A stretch of 64,000 nucleotides of DNA from Pomacea canaliculata (taxonomy: Eukaryota; Mollusca; Gastropoda; Architaenioglossa; Ampullariidae): contig NC_037590.1 of NCBI RefSeq assembly GCF_003073045.1, positions 8,157,835 to 8,221,834 on the forward strand, in the 5' to 3' direction. The first letter of the stretch is position 1. Each line of letters begins with the position of its first letter. Below are positions 13,701-25,620 of this stretch, piece after piece. A model generated the notes under the pieces. The model saw nothing but the letters and a program-made list of their open reading frames with translations, was not told where the DNA came from and ran no database searches. A program made the translations under genes and the position numbers.

Positions 13701-16700
13701 ATCAGAATCTACCTTTTCTGAAAGACATCAAGGTTTTTTTTGCTTTGAAATTTGATGATTCTTTAGGTCGGAAACATAATTTTAGTAAGTTATTAAGCAA
13801 AAAAAAAAATTAAATAAAAGATTAAGCTTTCTGCAGCTTTCTCTGCCTGGTGAATTTCAAACTCACTACAAAGATAGTATTTGATGTATCATTTACATTA
13901 CCGCAGAGTTGAACAGCCAACACATTCTTTTTCAGACCAGTCAGAAATATGTGTGGAGTAAGAGGGAGGCTACAGAGGAAGGAAGTTCACTTTTGGAACT
14001 CATTGAGTTTGTGAGTTGTTTTTCCATGCTTCTAGGTTATAGCATCATAAACTGCATTGCTTACATTACATTTTACTTCACTTTATAATTTTTTTTCTCT
14101 CTCAATAGGGTCTAAACAGAATGAAGTTTTCATCAGATTGTGTTGGAGCAATTCTTAAGGAGATTCGTACCCAAGCAGCAGTACGCAAGTGAGTGGAACA
14201 CATGGGAACTTTATCCTTAAAACATCTATCTCCTATGTGATTTTATTTAAGAAAAGTAGTTCTTAAACTGAGTTTAAATACTACCCTACAATTAAAATAA
14301 TTGATATTAAATGTAGAATCAAAGCCATGTATATAGTGTGTAAAGTTTACTTTAAGGAAATGTAAAATAGTTTAAATATTTGAGTACAATGAAAAACAGT
14401 TTCTTAGACATAAAGTTGCCAGTTATCTGCAGATTATGAAGCAGTATTACATATAAAGGCAACAATTAGGTGAACGGGCTATTTCTTTTTATAGATAGCT
14501 CTATTAATAATCTTTTAGATGTGCATCTAGTTTATCTTCTCAAAGTTTAAGCATGTTTATTTTTTTACATCTGTCAAAAACATTTAATGGACCTTAAAAC
14601 TAGCAAATATAATTGTCTTTAGGCAAAGTTGTCATTACACCAGTCTTGATGTTAAGTCAAAAATTAAACATGGTGTCATATTTTAAAAATAGGCTGAAAG
14701 TTTTGGTTGCTGTTGATGGTGTAAATGCTTTCTGGAACCGGACAGGTATCAAGACACCGGAGCGAGAGATGGTACTTTATTTTTCCTTTTATTTTTAAAA
14801 GGATTAATTTTTTTACATTCACCAGCTTCTTTTGTTTTTTTCTTTACATTTTTGTCAAGCTTCGTAGTGTGATAAAATCATAAAATGAAATATTTTGAAT
14901 ATCACTCTAAATGTTAAATAAAACTTTTTGTTATGTGAAATGTGTAAATTTGTAATGTGGCGTGACTTTTTTTTAAGTGCAAAGGATGCATGATGTATAA
15001 AAGGATGCATTTGATATGCAGCTTAATACACTTTAATTGTTTTCTCTAATTTTTTCAGCTTATGGCTGGACAGATCTCTCTTGTTCACAACTTTAAGAAA
15101 ATGCTGCTGTCTAACTGGGTAAGACTGCTATTTCTTTGTTGTTGTTGTCCATTTTAAAAGTTTTTGCTTTTATTTGATAAATTACCAGCTGGATAAACAT
15201 TTAGGTTGGCCTACCCAGATGCCATGAATACATGGCTACCCATCTTCGCTTCCAGTAGAGACCGTGCTGTGTTATCATTTCTTTGTAGGCACCTACCCTT
15301 AATTTCTCTAAATTTGTATTCCCCTATATCCCAGCCAGACAACTACACTCTTTGCCTGATGACCATATTCCAACTATTCCTGTCACCAGAACAATGGAAC
15401 TCTCTACCTACCCTTCCATATCTGCCACTTATTCATCATTCAGTAGTTTTTTAAATGTGTACTGAAAACACTTTTTCCTTGAGCATAACTCCTAACAACT
15501 GCACAAAATGCTAGGCCTTTTTCAACTCCCCCCCCTCTAAATTCCCTTTATTGCTACTTCTTTACTCATCTTCCTCTGCTGAATTATGACACTCGTAGTT
15601 CATGTTATCCGATTCCTCTTTGCATTTTCTTTATTTGTCTTTTATTAGTCATCAGTACTGTTGTTCATCTCTGCGTTACTTCTTATGTAGTCCATGTTTC
15701 ATTCTTGTTGCAAGCGCTAAGAGCGCCCCTTATGTGTGGAAGTATGCAGTATACACATAATGCATTTATTAATTATTATTACTCAGCTTAACTAGTCTAA
15801 CAGGCTTGGTAAAAGTGTTTTATGAATATAGGAAATACGAAAATATAAGTGCACTAACCATATGGCTAGGGAATTTTCTGTGAGAATGCACAAGAATGAG
15901 TGTGCGAGATGATTTTTAACAGCATGAAAAATGAAAACTTGCCCAGTTTTGATCAGTGCATTTTAACTTGTATGTGTGCAGACAAGTGGTGCTGTTTTAT
16001 GTTCAGTAGATATTTCTGCCAAGCCTTTGCAATCCAGAGAACAGCATACACCTCGGTATCTTCTTGGAAAGGAAGTATGCATCAGACAATAGATTGCTGG
16101 TGGTTTTGAATATGGCTTACAATTTGACCATGTAACCATAGCTGTTTGAACATGGCTTATGATTTTGACTGTATTATAACCATATACAGACAACACATAA
16201 TAATAAAATGATTAGAGGTGTATGCTATTTTAAAGCAAACTAGCAGTATAATAAAAATAAGGTTCATTTATAGAGTGCATTATCCCACATCAAAGGTTAG
16301 CTCAAAGCACTTAATGAAAAAATATAAACGCACAATAAAAATATAAACACATGGAACTGAACATGCAAACAATATTTATCGAATGCTATATTGCAGGATG
16401 GAAGATGTGTAGTTTATATTTGCTCCCAGCTTAGTCTAGTTGAACTGTAAGCAAGGCTTACCTACTCACACCACAGTTTCAGTAAAGTAAAAGTTGACTA
16501 GATGTAGCACCCTCTTCCTACCTGTTGGGCTTTCCCTACCTGTTACCCTACAGCTTAAGGCGCTTCACAGTAGGTGAAGTCAAAATAAGATGATGAGATA
16601 ACAGAATGGTGTAGGTTGTAGCAGACTGTACTCCACACCAAAGGAGGTAATTTATATATACATATACAGAATAAACAAGAGTTCACATAGGAAACAAGCT

Positions 16701-17847
16701 GTAAGGCACATCTTTATTCAATGTTTCTTCAAGCACCACATCCAATATAGACGAACCAAGTTGCATTGAAACGCAAAATGAGCTCCAACACTCACAAAAG
16801 TCTGCTGAGCATTAGAGATCAAACTGAATAGGAAGTCATAGTCAAATGAACTGTTGATCATAAAATCTCCACATCAAAATGGAATCAAAGGCACAGCACA
16901 ATCCAAACACAGAGATGTCAAAAACACACTCTAACAAGTCCAAGAAGATGTCAAATTAGATAAAAATTTGACAGATCACATCATCCTACAGCCAGTTACG
17001 CAAAGGGACATCACTCTTTCACCAGGTAGAGCATGCAAAACATTTTGAATATTCAAGACATTGTGAAGATGGTAAACTGACCAAAATGGTATTTAAAAAT
17101 CAATACTGAATATTCAGCACATCATTAACATGATGCACTCACCAGACTAACGTTTAATTTAATCTAAACATTTAACACATCACTGTTAACATGGTACAAC
17201 AGACTGGCATTCAAAAGCTTTTCACTTTCCTGCATGTGGCTTTAGTTAAAACTTCCACATAAAAATGTTGAAATATTCTTCTAATGAATTTTTTGTTTGT
17301 TTGTTGATTATCACAGGGCTTTGAGTGGTTTGATCCATTTATTCCTATACATGTTCCTGACTACAATGATAAAGAAGCATACAGCTGCCTCGAATACTAT
17401 TTGGATCGCCACTGGATTCAACATGAAGGAGGTTTGTGTTGTGCCAGACACTGTCACACTGTTGTTGATCAGTAATTTAAATTTCTGTAAAGTGACCAGC
17501 ATATGTATTATTAGAGTATGTCATTCCTTTGTATGACCAGAATGCGACCTGAACACCTGGGGAATAAATTATGATAATGTTAGACATATTCCTATCCTCT
17601 CTCACCAAGGTGGATTTTTGTGCACATTTTCTTTAGACCATATAAGGCATGTTTGATAAGGTTTGGGGAAAAGGGCACAAATGTTCTAAAACAAGGCCTA
17701 TTGTTTGCATGTTTTCCAGCTTACATAGAAGTTTTAAAATGTGCAATTTATTGTGTTTCAGCTCAAACTGAGGAAGGGAAGAAAGAGCTGTTATTCTTAA
17801 GCAACAAAAACCCATTCCAGCTTCTCCAAATTTGCTCTTCAAAATGA
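10705..17847 (+). CDS. DAP3: DAP3 / mitochondrial small ribosomal subunit protein mS29
   Basis: mS29 is the GTP-binding protein of the mitochondrial 28S subunit and is also linked to apoptosis. Twelve exons join with consistent phases: 10705-10907, 11780-11881, 12757-12865, 13261-13353, 13596-13732, 13936-14010, 14109-14188, 14693-14771, 15059-15118, 15982-16074, 17317-17431, 17762-17847 (stop TGA). Landmarks are QEGMFYTV (exon 2), the Walker A loop LYGKRGSGKSL across exons 3/4, QKYVWSKREATEEGS, the Walker B-like LVAVDGVNAFW, TPRYLLGKE, GFEWFDPFIPI and EEGKKELLFLSN near the end. All align with human DAP3 in order. From 10707 the frame gives 409 residues, against 398 in human, so little is missing. 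Exon 4 needs the acceptor after CTCAG at 13260; an upstream AG at 13233 would insert nine residues just before the P-loop. The first exon is uncertain. ASH1L lies divergently upstream and TRMT1 follows on the same strand. Confidence 0.93.
15190..15785 (+). repeat. LINE 3'-end remnant in a DAP3 intron
   Basis: A broken frame near 15390-15480 shows the WNSLP and FKCVLKTLF pattern typical of the last residues of LINE reverse transcriptases. An A/T-rich tail with the phrase CATGTTTCATTCTTGTT and AAGCGCTAAGAGC follows, ending in ATTATTATTA. The same tail recurs at about 19160-19376. It is a 5'-truncated, decayed insertion. Confidence 0.55.
16075..17316 (+). other. DAP3 intron with repeat scraps
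   Basis: This intron lies between the TPRYLLGKE exon and the GFEWFDPFIPI exon. Near 16260-16320 is the reverse-complement type of tail (TTTATAGAGTGC...CAAAGCACTT) common to short interspersed repeats of invertebrates. Nothing else is recognisable. Confidence 0.4.
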
Positions 17848-18023
17848 TCTTTTCTGTAGTTAATGTTTTACATAAAACTGGACAAAAAGAGGGTGAAAGT
17901 AAATCATGATAGACAAACTGTTCACCAGTCAGAATAAAATGACGAGACTGCCGCATGTGGTTGGTTTTATTCTGGTTTTCAACTACTTTGAAAAGAGTCG
18001 GGTGATTTTCCTTATGGTTAAAA

Positions 18024-18433
18024 CAGTGGAACCTCAATTTTCTGGTTTAATGGCCATCGACCGTCATCCAGATAATCAAAAATCTAAAAATTTGCAAATG
18101 CTAGAGTGGGTGCTGTACAGTGAAATTCTTGCCTATCTTGTGCTTATGAAGTTTTCTTGGAAAAAATCAGAGAGGAGATGCTGATTTGTATTCTTGTAAT
18201 GCTTCAATTCTATGACTTGCAGAGCTTGTGAAATGTTAGGATGTCACTAAAATTTTAATCTACTTCATGCTCAAGAAAGAAAACTGAGGCTGTGACACAG
18301 GTAGTGTACATTCTCGTAGTCAGAATTCTTGGTGGCCTTGTGATATCTAGCAGTTGTTTTTTTTTTTTTTTAGGATGACCCCAGATTACTGAATGCATGG
18401 TTAATTGAAGACTGGATAATCGAGATTCCACAG
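18024..18433. mobile_element. MITE copy 1 (pogo/Tigger-like termini)
   Basis: The left end CAGTGGAACCTCAATTTTCT and the right end GGATAATCGAGATTCCACAG are imperfect inverted repeats. The interior contains CTGTGACACAGG, a T-run and GCATGGTTAATTGAAGAC. The same arrangement recurs at 24520-24990. There is no coding capacity. It lies just downstream of DAP3. Confidence 0.6.
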
Positions 18434-19119
18434 TAGTGTCTAAAAGTATTCTTATTGTCCGATGTAATATGTAAACTGCCTGAATATCAATGAATGTCTT
18501 AGAAATTTTTATAAAGAGACGGATTCAGTTGAAACTGTGCATCTATGGTAAAGAGAAGCCTTGATTTTCTAAATTTGTTGCTAAGAATAATAATAAACAG
18601 GTGATTTATATAGTGCATGATCTCGCTCATGAAAGAGCGTGCTCTCATTACTTGAGACAAGAACGAGACATGGACAGCATGGAAGGATGGACGGATAACT
18701 GCAGACAATAACAGACAAAACATTTAGGCCGCAAAAGGAATCAGGAAACTGTAAAGATGGAGAGTTTCGTGAATCTGCTGAGGAATACGAACAAGCAGGC
18801 TGGTCAATGGCGCTTTCCACAGATGACGTCACTATTTAGCCGCGCAAGGGCTTCTGGAAATGCCATGCAGACATCAACGCGCTGGCGTTACCGGCAGTGA
18901 GAGAAACCGGTACTTACACATATTTCTAATATACGTCCGTGGTTGGATAAACCATGCCGGCTGGTAACACGCAACTGCACTTAGACAACTTTCTGATCTA
19001 AAGAATTAATTAAGGGCGCACTTTCATCCATACATGTGGAACAACCTTTTGTTACCCATATAAAGGAGGCCAGCAAAATTAAAACCGTACAAACACAATT
19101 CCCATAAATCTAGTACTTT

Positions 19120-19376
19120 TGCAATATCATATATTACTTTCAGCTTTTAAATTGTTCTTGTTATTTGGTTCCTCTTTGTGTTGTGTGTATTTGATTTTAT
19201 TTTTCGTTTAGTACAGTTGTTGATTCTTTTATAGTTCATATATTGTTATTTCTTTGTTTTCCTGTCTCTCGTATACTGTCCATGTTTCATTCTTGTTCTT
19301 AAGTGCTAAGAGCATGCTCCTTAGGAGTTCACATGAGTATGTTCTTTACCAGTTTTGCATTATTAAATTATTCTGA
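19120..19376 (+). repeat. LINE 3' tail, second copy
   Basis: It shares with the DAP3-intron copy the string TCCATGTTTCATTCTTGTT, AAGTGCTAAGAGC and a terminal GCATTATTAAATTATT. Only the 3' untranslated end remains. Confidence 0.5.
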
Positions 19377-20468
19377 GGGAGTGGGGTGGATGTCGACTCC
19401 GCCTGCGTAACCGCGCACGAACACTAGTGCAAGTCTGAAAAAAACAAATTCTATGTATAATGAGATACAAATGGAAACTACATTTATTTTTTTCAAAAAG
19501 TACACAAAAATGGTGTCTCCACATACCCACCCACTCGTACGAATTGACTAGTGTGGTGGCCGCGGCAGTGATCATTTTTAGCCATAAGAAAGATAACTCT
19601 TAACTATCTTGAGTATCACGCCTCAAGCTTGGAAGAGCGGAAAGAACGTGTGAAAAGATGCCTACTTTCAATAACATATTGAAATAATTGTAATTAAAAC
19701 TTGTCAAATGTACCTATTGATGTTTGACTGATGTTAACCCGAATTGTGAGGCATATTAAAATATCAAATCATCTGGTTCTGGACTATGGCAAGCTTTAAA
19801 AAAAATTCATGAAGTTTTCGTTGAACTTGTCAGTTCTTCGCTCATGCGGTGTTATTGGGGAATGTTTTGTGTGTTGTAGAATCTGGAACGTAAGTGTTTT
19901 CTGTGTGCAGTAGTAAAACGAGTAGAACAGCACAGTTACCATTAATAGGACATTAATTAATAGAACTAATTAATATGAATGCATATTGGTCTAATTTTAG
20001 TAGGGGATCACGACACCACGCCGCATAAGGATTTGGGAGGTGGTGGTGAATGGTTAGACTAGGATTAGAGGTTAGAGTTTTGATTAGGTTAATGGTAGAA
20101 GTAGGATTTTTCGATTTCAGCGTATATGTTGTAGAATCCATAATCGGTTTCAGTAGACCATAAGCCATTCTAAAGTTGTTCTTAAATGTTATTTTAGATC
20201 AATAGTTTTTACGTATCAGTTCCAAGCTGATAATAGTACATATTAGGACTATAGTCCGTGTAGAACTGTAAATCCTTCTTGGATTTTGTTAATCTTTATT
20301 AAGAAACCATGTTCTTTACAACATTTAATGCTTTCTCACACTTAGTGTGTGTGTGAGAGAGAGTTTTTACTAAATTAAACTATAAAAAACTGTTTTTCAG
20401 CCATTACCCAGGAACATATGTGCTCAGCTGCTTCTTATTCAACATAAATCTATTCAAGTGCTACCAGA

Positions 20469-23400
20469 ATGTCAAATACAGAAGTGTTTGATGTTCAAGA
20501 GATTTCTGAAGGTAAAGCAAATGTGCTTTTACCAAAATCTGTATTTTACAATCCTGTTCAAGAGTTTAACAGAGATCTTACCATCAGCATCATCTCATGG
20601 TTTGCAGCCACACATTTAGAAGAAAGCAAAAAGAAAACATTTAAAAGTAAAGGTGTTTCAGGAACCAGCACAGAAGACAATTCTCAAGCTTTAAACAGCA
20701 ATGGGGCACAAGGAAGTAATTCAACAGATGATCACCCTGGTCTTGTTGGTGCAGGTATTAGACACGAGGGCGGTGTGAAGATATTTGAAGGACTAGCAGC
20801 ATCAGGTTTAAGATCTATTCGTTTTGGTCTTGAAGTACCTGGTGTACAAGAGATAGTGGCAAATGATTTTGATAGAAATGCTGTAGAGTTCATTGAGAAG
20901 AATATCACAAAAAACAACCTAAATGGTTTAGTAAGATCCAGCTACAGTGACGCCTCTTCTGTGATGCACCAACACAAGGATCCCAGCAAAAGGTTTGATG
21001 TCATTGACCTTGACCCATATGGCAGTTCAGCTCAGTTTTTGGATGCAGCAGTGCAGGCCGTGGGTGAGGGTGGCCTGCTATGCATCACCTGTACAGATGC
21101 TGCTGTACTTTGCGGTAATGCTGGTGAAGCATGTTTTGCAAAATATGGTTCCATGTCCCTTCGAGGGAAGTTCTGCCATGAAATGGCACTTCGCATCCTT
21201 CTCCACAGCATTGAATCAAATGCTAATCGACATTCACGGTATATTGTACCTCTGCTTTCCCTGAGCATTGACTTTTATGTACGAGTTTTTGTGCGTGTTT
21301 ACACTGGGCAGAAGCAAGTCAAGATGTCAGTGACTAAGACCTCCATGGTTTACCATTGCACAGGCTGTGGGAGCTTTTCTCTTCAGCCTCTTGCTATCGC
21401 TATTCCAACAAAAGGAGGTAACCACAAATTTGTTCCGGGAACAGGCCCACCTGTGGGGGCCCATTGTGAGCACTGCAGCCACAAGCATCAGATTGGGGGA
21501 CCTATGTGGTCGGCCCCAATTCATGATTCTTCTTTTCTTGACATTATGTTGAGTAGATTGCAGTCAGCCAGCACACTATACAAAACCAGTGAGAGAATGG
21601 TAGGCATGTTGAGTGTGGCCAAGGAAGAGCTGCAGGAAGTTCCACTCTATTATGTGCTTGATGATGTCTGCAGTGTTCTTCACTGCTCTCCACCCAACAT
21701 GCTACAAATGAGGTGAGATGACATTTTTGTTAACATTTAATTTATAGTTCTTAAGCACAGATTTTTTTTCCATACAATTTATGTCTGTTTTTCCCTTAAG
21801 CTTGTAAGTGCACAGCTGGCGTGAAGGAGTGGGATAGAAAATGCAGTTTGAATTGACATTAGGTTAATATCCATTTTTTTATTTTGCTTCACAAAGTGAC
21901 ATTTTGGCAACCTACATAACTAGAAAACTGAATAGTTATTCATGATCGTTTGATTTTTCATTCTACATTTTAAGTTTAAAAATTATTTAGTGAAGTAACA
22001 TGAAATGTCAAATTCAGGACATTTGGGAATTTGCAGATCTGCACTGCTGCATGCTGGTTACAATGTGTCTCTGTCCCATGCTGCCAAGAATTCTTACAAG
22101 ACAAATGCTCCAGCAAAAGTCATATGGGTAAAGAAATTAATAAAATAATAATGAAAATGAATGAGTCTGTGAATGAATTTAGGGTCGGGGTTCAACAGGC
22201 AAATTCTGATGTACTGAAATTGACCACTTGGCCAAGTAGCAGTACTATTACTAGTTCAGTAGTTGTTTTGACATGTTGATTTTTCTAAACTACTACAACA
22301 ATAATAAGGCTTTTGAGTGGATACACATTGGCAGCTCTTACCTAAACCTGTACCTGTGATTGAATTCTCGCTGCATCAAAGCCATTGTTTAGAACTTTAC
22401 ACAACAGGAAAGAAAATGTAGGGAACAATGTATTACCAATTTAATAGATAGCTTGTAATTTTTTTATAACAAAATTAATGATTGACTTATAATTGTTTGT
22501 TTTTATGAAATGCTTTTAGAATTTATACTCTTAATTGTCCAGCATGTTGTGTTTTATGAATGACATAGAGTCAAGACAAATGTGTCAGCAACATTTGGTC
22601 ATTTTCTGGAATAAAAAAAATCATGTCCACATTCCTGAAAATATTAAATATTACAGACTTGAAGATTAATACAATGAGAATTATTTATTGACTTGAAAAT
22701 ATTTCTGGTATTAGTGAATGAAGAGTCTTTCTTTAGGCACTTAAATAGACCTTAGAATTAGATGATCTAGTAAGATGCTATCATTGTTCATTTTATATGG
22801 GATTTGTCTCTAAATGTGGATATCTATTTTTATTGCAGGATATCATGCGCTGTTGGATAAAAGATCATCCAGTCAATACTCGGCGCCTGACAGAAGGTTC
22901 TGTGGCCCTAAACATTTTAAAGCAAGAACCTGATCTACAGGCATCATTCCTGCCACATCCTTGTGCTAATCCAGCCTCCAGACAAAAGGGTCTTGTACGG
23001 TGGCAGCAGAATCCAGAACGAGAATGGGGTCCCAAACCAAGAGCACGCAGGGAGGGAAACGATGCCAAGAACTTGCAGCAGGTGGAAGAACTGGCTGAGA
23101 TGAAAAGGAGTCACCCAGAGGTAATATTCCTGGTCATGTCATTCTCATTACTTGTTCATATTGTTCAGTACTTAGTTATCTGCTTTTCCTGTCTGTATAT
23201 TATCTGCTACAGATTGTAGCTACTTTCAAGACTAACCCTGCCCCTCAGCAATTAGCAAAAGATTTTTGTTTTAACAAAGTGCTATAAACATACATCTCCT
23301 TTTAGCAGTTCATTGAAAAACATTTTTTTTTTTTAACTCAGTCCAGCATGGAGGTATTGATGCAGTTGCGATGTAGAAGACATTCACAGGTAAAAATGTA

Positions 23401-23571
23401 TAGGAAGAGTTAAATATCAGCTTTCACAAAGGAAGAATGTAGAGTGTATAGAAATGAAATGTATAGTGTATGAATTACCTTACTGTACTTATTTAAACTT
23501 ATTCTTATGTTTTGTTTCAGGAAAGAGAATCAGAAGTTGCACAGAAAGTTTCTCGAATGGAAAAGGCATGA
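20469..23571 (+). CDS. TRMT1: TRMT1, tRNA (guanine26-N2)-dimethyltransferase
   Basis: This enzyme makes N2,N2-dimethylguanosine at position 26 of cytosolic and mitochondrial tRNAs using S-adenosylmethionine. Exons are 20469-21712, 22037-22127, 22839-23120, 23342-23389 and 23521-23571 (TGA), about 571 residues, all with GT-AG joins in phase. The N-terminal block [13 protein letters not shown], the SAM-binding [13 protein letters not shown], the catalytic DLDPYGS and CTDAAVL and the four-cysteine CTGCGSF...CEHCSHK zinc site are all present. They match human TRMT1 in order, ending in [13 protein letters not shown]. The start was chosen because the 20469 frame has an in-frame TAA shortly upstream in the same exon (begins 20401). 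A 9-codon upstream ORF starts at 20416. The C-terminal CCCH zinc finger of vertebrate TRMT1 is absent; two short charged exons end the protein instead. No clear mitochondrial presequence is joined to this start. Confidence 0.94.
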
Positions 23572-23704
23572 TATCAGTTTGAAGGCTATTGTAGGCAAGA
23601 TGCAAAGTTTGAAATGTTCTAGTTTTTGATAAAACGGTATCAACAGCCAATCAAGATCATTTTAATGAATACCATGAAAATGTAGCAGGTGTTGCAAACC
23701 TATA

Positions 23705-23710
23705 AATAAA
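23705..23710 (+). terminator. AATAAA polyadenylation signal of TRMT1
   Basis: AATAAA lies 134 bases after the TRMT1 stop and is the first canonical signal downstream. Confidence 0.55.
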
Positions 23711-25620
23711 AATAAGAACTGTTTATTGGTTTTATTGTATTATTGTTTCATATGAACAACATGCAAACAACTTGTAGGAAGAGAGGGAAAACAGGAGGTA
23801 TGAAAAAAGGACACGCAGAGGTGCTACATCTTGTCATTCAGACTCTTGAAGAAGTTAGCCAGAGTACACAATTCTGCTTTGTTTGAAAGGGTCTACAGAA
23901 AAGTGAAGAAGGATTAATGCATTAACAATGTTGCAAAGGAGCTCAAACTGGCAACCTCAACCTTCTATAAAAATTGTACTAAGTGGCTTACAAGCATGAT
24001 TTATTTACAAGAATATTTCAAATTACAAATCAGTATTACAAAGCAAATTACAATAACACAACAGTTTTATCACAGTATCAGTCATGACAAATTATTTTTC
24101 ATCATGTCAAATGTACTTCTCATCAGTCATCCTCCTACCAAAATGTAAATGCCACTTAAACATTTTAAGTGACTGCATAAACAATGTGTTGAAAGTCAAC
24201 GAGTATTATTAAAATAGCTGTCATTCTCAAAAGATTGAAAACATAACTTTACTTTTGTAGCAGCAGATGGCACAGATAAATATGGATGAATAATCAACTT
24301 TCATTAAAATTGTTCTTAACCACCAGTCTGCACCACTCTCAAGACTGTTTAACATCATTCCATGATTGAACCGTGGTTCAAGAAATGTAACTGCTCAACA
24401 TGACCGGAAGTATCTTTAGTTGGTTCTTCCACCCAAAAAGCAATGCATTTACCACCTCAAAGATCATAATACAGATGCCTAGAAACTGTATTTCATTCTG
24501 TTTAAATCCTTTGCAACTACTGTGGAACTTCAGTTATCCTGGTTTAATGACTAGCACGTCATCCGGATAATTGAAAATCTAAAAATGTCGAGGTGCAAAC
24601 ACCAAATGAACTAACTTGGAACAAGGTGTTGCCTATATGGATGGTATGATTCATACACAAGAAAGACAAATGTGAAAACTTATTTATGAATGGCAGTCAT
24701 TGGAATATGGAAAAAGGGGAAGATGAGTGTTTAGAACGTGTCCTCTGCATCAGTCTTAACGGTTTTTCACAGTAGAGTATCTCCTGGCTGGCGCATAGAT
24801 GCTATACTTTCGATTCTTTTAAATAATTATCATAAACCCATCAACAAAAAAACCCCTTGAGCTGTGACACACGTGTACACTCCTGTAGTCGGAAATCTTG
24901 GCAGTCTTGTGATGTCTAGTAATTTGTTTTTTTAAGCGATCCTGGATAACCAAATGCATGGTTAATTGAAGACCAGATAAGGTTCCACTGCATTTTGCAT
25001 TTCTGTTTTCTGAATGCAACATGAACAAATGCATTAACAGCATTAAGTGATGTATTTCATTCTTTTACTGGTGGGAAATAGAGGATGCTTCTAAGGTGGC
25101 ACATCAAGACTGTTATAGCAACCAAAAATTGCTTCAAATAGAAAGGGCAAAAATTGTTCACAAGCACTTGTTGATGAAAATGTGTAGGTCTCAGTAGCAG
25201 AGGTTTTTGTCATGAAATCTTCAGTATGTAATCCATCATTCTGCTAATCAAACAGCTGTGGCTGACTTCCCTGGTTCTTGAAGAGCTGCTGCAAGACAAA
25301 ATCTTCAACAGGAATGTCTTGGATATCATAAAGGGGAAAGAAACCCAACAAAATGCTTCATATTTTGTAATGATCAAAGCCCAGTTATTGGAAAACTATT
25401 GTGGAGTTGAATAAGTCTTTAAAGTGGAAGTATTGAAAAATATTGAACAAAAACTTACCACCATCTAGATCTGAAATCAGAATTCATACAAACATGTATC
25501 AAAGAGTTGATAACACCCCACCCCCCCCAAAAATAAATGTAACGATATTTTTAAACTAAGAACAGCTATAGAAGTAAAACTTTTCATTTCAAACAATTTG
25601 CTAAGCTACACAAAGTTAAA
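23711..25620. other. Convergent intergenic region TRMT1/WDR93
   Basis: The 3' flanks of the two converging genes meet here. The only recognisable content is the second MITE copy (24520-24990). The rest is AT-rich without coding signs. Confidence 0.5.
24520..24990. mobile_element. MITE copy 2 (pogo/Tigger-like termini)
   Basis: The left end CTGTGGAACTTCAGTTATCC is preceded by TA, and the right end is ATAAGGTTCCACTG. The interior shares CTGTGACACACG, GTAGTCGGAA, CTTGTGATGTCTAG and GCATGGTTAATTGAAGACC with the copy at 18024-18433, in the same order. It is about 60 bp longer than copy 1. Confidence 0.6.

Larger units (their letters stand above)
17848..20400. other. Intergenic region between DAP3 and TRMT1
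   Basis: It contains a MITE (18024-18433), a LINE/SINE tail scrap in reverse orientation near 18585-18670 and a LINE 3' tail at about 19120-19376. A possible non-coding first exon of TRMT1 ends at the donor GTAAGT at 19890. Nothing else is recognised. Confidence 0.5.

Noticed and set aside
19809-19889. 27-codon frame MKFSLNLSVLRSCG before a GTAAGT, as a mitochondrial presequence for TRMT1
   Set aside because: Joined to the acceptor at 20400 it enters the wrong frame, and the TRMT1 frame has a TAA upstream of its ATG. At most it is part of a 5' leader exon.
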